Origin: an uncultured Ruminococcus sp.
GTDB lineage: Bacteria > Bacillota > Clostridia > Oscillospirales > Ruminococcaceae
DNA: 36,106 bases
Direction: 5' to 3'
NCBI GenBank assembly: GCA_902787365.1
Contig: CADAGC010000020.1
Location: forward strand, 1 to 36,106
In this document: piece by piece, positions 30,876 through 36,106 of the stretch
How positions within the stretch are numbered: position 1 is the first letter of the stretch
Layout: the number at the start of each line of letters is the position of its first letter
Position numbers and translations under genes: made by a program
Notes under the pieces: model-generated
Seen by the model: only the letters and a program-made list of their open reading frames with translations
Databases searched by the model: none
What the model was told of the DNA's origin: nothing

Positions 30876-30906
30876 TACCCCCGAAAGCTTCAAGCCTTCG
30901 GGGGTA
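30876..30906 (+). terminator. bidirectional hairpin terminator
   Basis: TACCCCCGAA (30876-30885) pairs with TTCGGGGGTA (30897-30906). It lies between the convergent metY-like gene and the minus-strand gene at 30913-31212. Confidence 0.8.
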
Positions 30907-30912
30907 TTGTTG

Positions 30913-31212
30913 TCAGTCAGACAGCTTGCATAACAGCCGCCATATTATCAGAAAAGCAAAGACAGGTACAAGCCTGTTGCCGTCGAGCAGTTTGTCAAGG
31001 AGTATCACAGTTAGCGGTATGCCGATAAAGATAATGATAAGGAAAGCGATTATGTGCCCGCCGCCGCTGAGCTGTGAGAATATTGACTTTTTTGCAGGCT
31101 TGGCAGGGCGGTAAGTGGGGCTGTCGCCGTTCTGCTTTTCCTGCCCATTGTGATATTCTTCGTATGCAAGATAGTCCATAAACTCCAAAAACATCTTATC
31201 GTCATCATTCAT
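30913..31212 (-). CDS. small membrane protein, unknown function
   Basis: A 99-residue protein with an acidic N-terminal ~30 residues, a Pro/Lys-rich linker and two hydrophobic segments near the C-terminus (about residues 53-72 and 80-95), i.e. a probable two-helix hairpin. No family recognised. The ATG with first base at 31212 follows AGGAGGTG at about 7 nt and is preferred to a start three codons upstream. It has its own consensus promoter and shares a bidirectional terminator with metY. Confidence 0.7.
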   Translation of the reverse strand: MNDDDKMFLEFMDYLAYEEYHNGQEKQNGDSPTYRPAKPAKKSIFSQLSGGGHIIAFLIIIFIGIPLTVILLDKLLDGNRLVPVFAFLIIWRLLCKLSD

Positions 31213-31244
31213 AGTAAGCACCTCCTGCTGTGTTTTCTGAGGTC

Positions 31245-31273
31245 ATTATAACACCTAATGTGTGATCTGTCAA
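31245..31273 (-). promoter_or_regulatory. consensus promoter of the small membrane protein gene
   Basis: On the minus strand TTGACA (31273-31268), 17-bp spacer, TATAAT (31250-31245), 32 bp upstream of the ATG at 31212. Confidence 0.85.
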
Positions 31274-31318
31274 TGCAATTTTTTGGACAGTTGCAGCAAG
31301 TCCGTATTATTATACTCC

Positions 31319-31376
31319 GCCGCAGGCGGACTCCTCAATTATGCATTATGCATTTTTGTATTGGCAAAGCCAATGC
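31319..31376. repeat. cluster of small palindromes, possible intergenic repeat element
   Basis: This stretch packs a CCGCC-GCA-GGCGG hairpin (about 31319-31331), a TGCATTATGCA palindrome and an ATTGGC-AAA-GCCAAT hairpin (about 31362-31376). Such arrays are typical of short non-coding repeats in related genomes. Only one copy is present here, so the repeat status is unproven. Confidence 0.35.
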
Positions 31377-31525
31377 AAAAAAAATGCCGCCCATAAACGC
31401 TCGGGCGGCAAATTTTTGCGTCATAATAAATCCACTTTATCTAAACTCTAAGAGGGGGAAGAGCCGTGAGCTGTGTGTTTGTCTGTCACGGCTTATATGT
31501 CAAAGGGGCACGTCTGCCTTCCTTT
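31377..31525 (-). ncRNA. candidate small RNA (~150 nt) on the minus strand
   Basis: A minus-strand promoter (TTGACA 31560-31555, 17-bp spacer, TATTAT 31537-31532) is followed after ~115 nt by a strong terminator stem (31410-31403 with 31392-31385) and a run of eight T residues. In between are two more hairpins: GGCA/TGCC extended by AAGG/CCTT near the 5' end, and AGCCGTGA/TCACGGCT about 40 nt in. No ribosome site with a credible ORF is present. A separate promoter for the next minus-strand gene lies downstream of the terminator, so this looks like an independent RNA, not a leader. I do not recognise its family. Confidence 0.5.
31378..31410 (-). terminator. strong minus-strand terminator
   Basis: TGCCGCCC and GGGCGGCA (31385-31392 and 31403-31410 on the plus strand) form an 8-bp GC-rich stem with eight T residues on the minus-strand side. 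It ends the candidate small RNA and would also catch read-through from the ATPase gene. Confidence 0.85.
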
Positions 31526-31531
31526 GCCAAA

Positions 31532-31560
31532 ATAATACCATAAACCTTCCGATATGTCAA
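31532..31560 (-). promoter_or_regulatory. promoter of the candidate small RNA
   Basis: TTGACA (31560-31555), 17-bp spacer, TATTAT (31537-31532), reading leftward. It begins 48 bp after the end of the ATPase gene on the same strand. Confidence 0.65.
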
Positions 31561-31607
31561 TAAAAATTAGTAATCTGTAAATAAAGTTTAACCCCCTTGT
31601 AATAAGG

Positions 31608-34256
31608 TTACAGAAGCTTTTTTCTGCCAAACGCCTTTGCTAGCTGTACTACAAAAGGTACAGAAACCGCAAAAGCGAGTGATACTCCAAGATATGGCAG
31701 AGTCATTCCGCCTGTTTTGAAAACTGCCGAAAGTGTGGGTATGTAAACACAGCAAAACAGCGCCGCTGCCGATATCATAACCGCCGCAATCAAGGCAGGA
31801 CTGCTGAAAAAGCTCGACCTTTTGAGCACCCCCGATTCGCTCTTGCACTCAAAAACGTGTATCAGCTGACTGACAGAAAGCGTGATGAGCGCCCCTGTTC
31901 TTGCACAGGATAGGGGAGCACCCATTCGCAGCAGCACCCCGAAGCCTGCCAGAGTCGATAGCGCTATGAGAATCCCCCTAATGACAGATGAGAATAACAG
32001 CCCGCCCTCGAAAAAGCTGTCGCTGTCCTTGCGGGGCGGCTTTTGCATAATGCCGCTCTCGGGCGGCTGTGCCCCTAAAGCTATTGCAGGCAGCCCGTCT
32101 GTCACAAGGTTAACTAATAGTATCTGCGAGGGTGTGAGTATGGCAGGCATTCCTATCACAATCGCCCCCAATGTTGTCAGCACCTCGCCTATGTTGCACC
32201 CCAGCAGAAAGCGCACGAATTTCCTGATGTTTGCATATATCGCACGCCCCTCGCATACTGCCGCTTCAAGGGTGGCAAAGTTGTCATCTAAGAGTATCAC
32301 ATCAGCCGCCTGCTTTGTAACGTCCGTGCCCGAAAGCCCCATTGATACGCCGATGTCCGCTTCCTTTATAGCAGGGGCGTCGTTCACCCCGTCGCCTGTC
32401 ATAGCGCAGATGTGCCCCTGCTGTTTTAATATCTTTACTATCCGCAGTTTGTGTGCGGGCGTTACTCTTGCAAAAACGCTCACCTCGCCGATAATGTCTG
32501 ATAGCTGTTCGTCATTTAACCTGTCAAGCTCTGCCCCCGTCAGCGCTCTGTCGCCCTCACGGAAAATCCCTGACTCTCTTGCTATCGCCTTTGCTGTTAG
32601 AATGTGGTCGCCTGTTATCATAACAGTTCTTATGCCGGCCCTGCGGCAGCTTGTCACGGCACTCCTTGCTTCGTCACGCAGCGGGTCTTTCATAGCGGCA
32701 AGCCCTAAGAACACCCCGCCCTGCCCGAAATCACAGCTTAACGCCAGCACCCGCAGGCCGTTTTCTGCAAACCTCTCGCATACCTTGTTTATAAGCTCTT
32801 TTTCGTTGGCGCTTAGGGCGTATTCGCTCTCACCGTCTATGCGCAGCGAGCATATGCCAAGCACCTTGTCGGGCGCACCTTTTGTGAATGTCACCCGCCT
32901 GCTGTCATCGTATATAACGTCTACGCTCATCAGCTTGCTCTCGCTGTCAAAGGGCTTTTCCGACTCACGCCTTGCCCCCGTGTGCTGTGCCGTAACGCCG
33001 TTTGCGTGCGCCATTAGCGCAAGCGCCGCCTCTGTCGGCTCGCCCTCGCAGCTTAACGTGGGGCGCCCTCTGTTGCGCTGTGTCGGCGCAGGCCGTGATT
33101 TGACTATGACTGCATCGCTGCAAAGTGCTGCACACTCGTTTATAAGCTTAAAGGCTCTCTCGCTGCCCTGTGTGTCGGTCACGTACTTGCCGCTGTCAAG
33201 GGTGTATTTGCAGGGCTTTTCGGAATAGACGAAAAAATCCGTCACGGTCATTTTGTTCTGCGTTATCGTGCCTGTTTTGTCAGTGCATATCATATCAGCG
33301 CAGCCGAGAGTTTCAGCGCTGTGCAGCCTGTGAATGAGCGCCTGCCGCTTGAGCATTCGCCTAACCGATAATGACAAAGCTATCGTCACCGCCGCAGGCA
33401 GCCCCTCGGGAATTGCCGCAACGGCTATGGTGATAGAAGTCATCAGCATATCAGCAAGCCCCTCGCCTCGCAGAAGCCCTGCAATAAAGGTCAGTATGCA
33501 TATCCCGGTGCAAATGAGCGCCAGCATTTTGCCAAGCTCGCCCAGCTTTTTCTGTAGGGGAGTGGGCTGTTCCTCTGTGTGGCTTATCATACTTGATATC
33601 TGCCCTATCTGGGTGTTCTTACCTGTGCGGCAGGCTTTCATCAGGCCGCTGCCCTTTACCGCAGTCGTGCCCATGTAGAGCATATAGTCAAGGTTTATCG
33701 CATCAAACTCATTCTGCCCCTCTCTTGCGCTCTTTTTGACGGGCAGGCTCTCGCCGTTTAATGCGCTCTCATCACATTCAAGGGCTGAGCATTTTAGTAT
33801 GTAGCCGTCACAGGGTATCCTGTCGCCCGTTTTTATGCTTATTATGTCGTCGCATACTACCTCTTTTGAGGGTATAGTGATAAGCTCACCGTCACGGTAG
33901 ACCCTTGCTGTGGGCGCAGTCATCTCTTCAAGCTTTTCAAGTGTCTTTTCGCACCTGTATTCCTGAAAAAAGCCGAGTGCGGCGTTTACGACTATTATGA
34001 TGAGTATTGGTATCGCATCGCTTACCTGCCCCATAGCAACAGTTACCGCCATAGCAAATATCAGTATCATCACCATTATGTCGTGAAACTGGTTTGCAAA
34101 TATCTTTAGCGGCGTTTTGGCTTTCTTAGCTTCTAAGGTGTTTGCCCCGTCAGTCAGCAGACGGTGCGCTGCCTCGCTTTGCGAAAGCCCCGTTTCTTCT
34201 CCGTTTTCCACCCTGCTTGCCGCAGAGTCAAGCTCGGTTTTGAGTATGTCAAGCAT
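31608..34256 (-). CDS. P-type Ca2+-transporting ATPase (P2 type)
   Basis: An 882-residue membrane pump of normal length for bacterial P2-type calcium ATPases. Present in order are an N-terminal cation-ATPase segment, paired M1-M2 helices (about 55-100), the actuator-domain Asn-Gly-Glu-Ser (167-170), M4 with Ile-Pro-Glu-Gly-Leu-Pro (282-287) for calcium binding, the phosphorylated Asp326 in Asp-Lys-Thr-Gly-Thr, Met-Ile-Thr-Gly-Asp-His, Thr-Gly-Asp-Gly-Val-Asn-Asp-Ala-Pro, and M6 with Asn-Leu-Val-Thr-Asp-Gly. It is expected to export Ca2+ (or a related cation) at the expense of ATP. The ATG follows GAGAGGAGAAC. It is transcribed alone on the minus strand; an open frame on the opposite strand is a shadow of it. 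Confidence 0.92.
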   Translation of the reverse strand: MLDILKTELDSAASRVENGEETGLSQSEAAHRLLTDGANTLEAKKAKTPLKIFANQFHDIMVMILIFAMAVTVAMGQVSDAIPILIIIVVNAALGFFQEYRCEKTLEKLEEMTAPTARVYRDGELITIPSKEVVCDDIISIKTGDRIPCDGYILKCSALECDESALNGESLPVKKSAREGQNEFDAINLDYMLYMGTTAVKGSGLMKACRTGKNTQIGQISSMISHTEEQPTPLQKKLGELGKMLALICTGICILTFIAGLLRGEGLADMLMTSITIAVAAIPEGLPAAVTIALSLSVRRMLKRQALIHRLHSAETLGCADMICTDKTGTITQNKMTVTDFFVYSEKPCKYTLDSGKYVTDTQGSERAFKLINECAALCSDAVIVKSRPAPTQRNRGRPTLSCEGEPTEAALALMAHANGVTAQHTGARRESEKPFDSESKLMSVDVIYDDSRRVTFTKGAPDKVLGICSLRIDGESEYALSANEKELINKVCERFAENGLRVLALSCDFGQGGVFLGLAAMKDPLRDEARSAVTSCRRAGIRTVMITGDHILTAKAIARESGIFREGDRALTGAELDRLNDEQLSDIIGEVSVFARVTPAHKLRIVKILKQQGHICAMTGDGVNDAPAIKEADIGVSMGLSGTDVTKQAADVILLDDNFATLEAAVCEGRAIYANIRKFVRFLLGCNIGEVLTTLGAIVIGMPAILTPSQILLVNLVTDGLPAIALGAQPPESGIMQKPPRKDSDSFFEGGLLFSSVIRGILIALSTLAGFGVLLRMGAPLSCARTGALITLSVSQLIHVFECKSESGVLKRSSFFSSPALIAAVMISAAALFCCVYIPTLSAVFKTGGMTLPYLGVSLAFAVSVPFVVQLAKAFGRKKLL

Positions 34257-34883
34257 TTTTGTTCTCCTCTCATGGCTTTTTTACCAGTCTATGAGAAAGA
34301 ATATGAAAAAAGAACAAGCCCTTAATTTGATAAATATTAGTTTTCGGGATTAACAAACCGTAAGTTAATTTACAAGTTGAAAAGTCGGGGATTTTTTTGG
34401 ACAAGACAAATATTACAAAAGGTTACAAACGGCTGTTTATTTGGTTACAAAACGATTTTATTCTGTAAACTGTCTGTTTTTCTTCCGTAATAAACGTGAA
34501 AAAAACTCTGATAAATCGCTATTTTTCGAGAATTTCCTATTGATATTTTTGAGGAGTGTGGTAAAATATTAGTGTACTAAATTTTACATATTTTTTTGTT
34601 AGCAAATATCCTGTGTCAAATCCATAGGCTGTGCGGGGGTGGGCGCTTCGGGTTTATGCCCTCTCAATATTTGACAAAATGCAGGAGTAAATAAGAGATG
34701 ACAGAGATATGTGTAAATTCTGTAAACGGGAAAGGTAAAATATATACTTAATTTCTCTTCTATCGTGGATATTTTTAGGTAATTAGCAGAATTTACGCTG
34801 TAGGACTTTTAAAATAAGCACAGTTGTGGTATAATAACGGAAAAGTATTAACAATTTCCGTAAATCAAGGGGTTGTGGATCAA
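34257..34883. other. 627-bp AT-rich divergent intergenic region
   Basis: No credible gene lies between the ATPase gene and murA. The stretch is strongly AT-rich and holds promoters for both sides, including TATAAT at 34830-34835 without a good -35 box before murA, and a TTGATA (34540-34545) / TAAAAT (34562-34567) pair with 16-bp spacing. A long inverted repeat at 34610-34685 is listed separately. Confidence 0.6.
34610..34685 (+). other. possible structured RNA or long inverted repeat
   Basis: CCTGTGTCAAAT (34610-34621) pairs with ATTTGACA (34669-34676) plus CAGG (34682-34685), enclosing a GC-rich core with a GGGC/GCCC hairpin (34641-34661). The GC content contrasts with the AT-rich surroundings, and a promoter-like pair lies ~45-70 bp upstream. 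No known riboswitch or RNA family recognised. Confidence 0.4.
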
Positions 34884-36106
34884 GTGGAAAAATTTATTAT
34901 TAGGGGCGGTAAGCCGCTTGAAGGAGAGGTCTCCATAAGCGGTGCCAAGAATGCAGCCGTGGCACTCGTCGCAGCTACTATACTTTGTGATGAGCCTTGT
35001 ATTCTTGAAAACGTTCCCGAGATAAGCGATATAACCAAGTGCGTCAAGATCCTTAAGGAAATGGGCGCAGATATCAAGATAATCAACAGAAACACCATAC
35101 GTTTCGATACAAGGAATATCCGTGAGCCTGTAGTTCCCTATGAGCTTGCTATAACTATGAGAGCTTCGAGCTATTTCCTCGGCACTCTGCTTGGCAGATT
35201 CCATGAAGCTTTCGTTCCTATGCCCGGCGGCTGTGACCTCGGTGACAGGCCGATAGACCAGCACCTTAAGGCTTTCCGTTCACTCGGCGCTAAGGACGAG
35301 ATAATAAACGGCGCAAACCATGTGACAGCTGACAGACTTATCGGCTCGCAGATATATTTTGACTTTATAACCGTGGGCGCAACTATAAACGCTATCTTCG
35401 CAGCAGTAAAGGCTGAGGGTCTTACAATAATCGAAAACTGCGCTAAGGAGCCGCACATAGTTGACCTTGCTAACTTCTTAAACTCTATGGGCGCTGATAT
35501 CAGAGGCGCTGGTACAGACGTTATCAAGATAAGGGGTGTAAACCACCTTCATGGCGTTACCTATGCAACTATCCCCGACCAGATAGAGGCTGGCACATAT
35601 ATGGTGGCAGCAGCCGCTACAAGGGGAAATGTACTTATAAAGAACGTAATACCCAAGCACCTTGAATCTATCACCGCAAAGCTTAGAAAAGTCGGCGTTA
35701 CGGTTGAGGAATTCGATGAGAGCGTGAGAGTAAGCGTTGAGGGTCCTATGGTCAAGACATCGCTCAAGACCCAGCCTCACCCCGGCTTCCCGACAGATAT
35801 GCAGCCCCAGTTCTCTACACTCCTCACTCTTGCAGAGGGTACGAGCATTGTTACAGACGATATCTTCGATAACCGCTTCAGATATGTGGGCGAGCTTAGA
35901 AAAATGGGCGCTGACATCTCCGTTGACGGTAAGGTGGCAGTAATTCAGGGCGTCGGCAATCTTAAGGGCGCACCCGTTATAGCTACAGACCTTCGTGCAG
36001 GCGCAGCTATGGTAATTGCAGCTCTGACGGCTGATGGCACTTCCACGATTGGAAATATATGCCACATCGACAGAGGATATGAAAAAATGGAGGACGCTGT
36101 AAGGCT
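34884..36106 (+). CDS. murA: UDP-N-acetylglucosamine 1-carboxyvinyltransferase, 3' truncated by window
   Basis: The frame stays open to the right edge and covers ~407 of the usual ~420 residues, so only the last dozen or so are missing. Recognisable features are Lys22 in Ser-Gly-Ala-Lys-Asn-Ala-Ala, Thr-Met-Arg-Ala-Ser (91-95), the PEP-binding Cys117 in Pro-Gly-Gly-Cys-Asp-Leu-Gly-Asp-Arg-Pro, Pro-Asp-Gln-Ile-Glu-Ala-Gly-Thr, Pro-Thr-Asp-Met-Gln-Pro-Gln, and the C-terminal Ile-Asp-Arg-Gly-Tyr-Glu. The enzyme transfers enolpyruvate to UDP-GlcNAc in the first committed step of peptidoglycan synthesis. Having Cys rather than Asp at 117 predicts fosfomycin susceptibility. The GTG at 34884 has AAGGGG 11 nt upstream; an in-frame GTG at 34875 is too close to that site. 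Confidence 0.93.
   Translation, partial: MEKFIIRGGKPLEGEVSISGAKNAAVALVAATILCDEPCILENVPEISDITKCVKILKEMGADIKIINRNTIRFDTRNIREPVVPYELAITMRASSYFLGTLLGRFHEAFVPMPGGCDLGDRPIDQHLKAFRSLGAKDEIINGANHVTADRLIGSQIYFDFITVGATINAIFAAVKAEGLTIIENCAKEPHIVDLANFLNSMGADIRGAGTDVIKIRGVNHLHGVTYATIPDQIEAGTYMVAAAATRGNVLIKNVIPKHLESITAKLRKVGVTVEEFDESVRVSVEGPMVKTSLKTQPHPGFPTDMQPQFSTLLTLAEGTSIVTDDIFDNRFRYVGELRKMGADISVDGKVAVIQGVGNLKGAPVIATDLRAGAAMVIAALTADGTSTIGNICHIDRGYEKMEDAVR

Noticed and set aside
31882-33228. A 448-codon open frame on the plus strand
   Set aside because: It lies entirely opposite the well-supported P-type ATPase gene, has Ser/Ala/Pro-rich low-complexity translation and no family signature, so it is a codon-bias shadow.

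Overview
The window looks like chromosome of a gut or rumen Gram-positive Firmicute, most likely a Ruminococcus-like member of the Oscillospirales. This is inferred from gene content and style: near-perfect TTGACA-N17-TATAAT promoters, strong AGGAGG-type ribosome sites, many GTG starts, a secreted GH5 lipoprotein, a YfhO-type membrane protein, MurA, and SipW-type (Ser-His) signal peptidases. The species cannot be fixed from sequence alone. No tRNA, rRNA, CRISPR array, phage or transposase gene was seen.

Left flank (1-4925): the 3' end of a YfhO-like membrane protein; two tandem paralogous single-pass secreted proteins separated by an almost perfect 108-bp intergenic direct repeat carrying a terminator and a promoter; then a tight cluster of an SH3-domain membrane protein, a YgjP-like zinc metallopeptidase, a small unknown protein and a GH5-like glycoside hydrolase lipoprotein, closed by a strong terminator.

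Central locus (about 4937-29334) is the most interesting part. It appears to be a surface-fibre or surface-layer system in three transcription units. Unit 1 (promoter 4937-4965) encodes two TasA/camelysin-style precursors with a hydrophobic segment ending in Ala-Trp-Phe, a third membrane-anchored protein, and a giant 3552-residue exported protein with GLUG-like Gly-Gly-Leu-Val-Gly repeats. Unit 2 (promoter 19125-19153) encodes a single AWF-type precursor alone between a perfect promoter and a terminator, as expected of a major fibre subunit. Unit 3 (promoter 20429-20457) runs almost without gaps through a degenerate EAL-domain protein, another anchored precursor, a Ser-His signal peptidase, a membrane-anchored McrB-like AAA+ NTPase, a polytopic membrane protein, a DUF2357-like protein whose expected nuclease part seems to be replaced by a long charged coiled coil, a second Ser-His signal peptidase, two small proteins and a DUF4253 protein. 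The working model is secretion and maturation of fibre subunits by the two signal peptidases, regulation by a c-di-GMP-receptor-like EAL protein, and an NTP-driven membrane machine derived from McrB/DUF2357 that has been recruited from a defence-type architecture to envelope work. That model is inference; the gene families and motifs are what the sequence shows.

Right flank (29335-36106): metY-type O-acetylhomoserine sulfhydrylase; a small membrane protein on the minus strand; an intergenic stretch with a candidate minus-strand small RNA (promoter plus terminator, no ORF); a P-type Ca2+-ATPase on the minus strand; a 627-bp AT-rich intergenic region with a possible structured element; and murA, cut by the window end a few codons short of completion.
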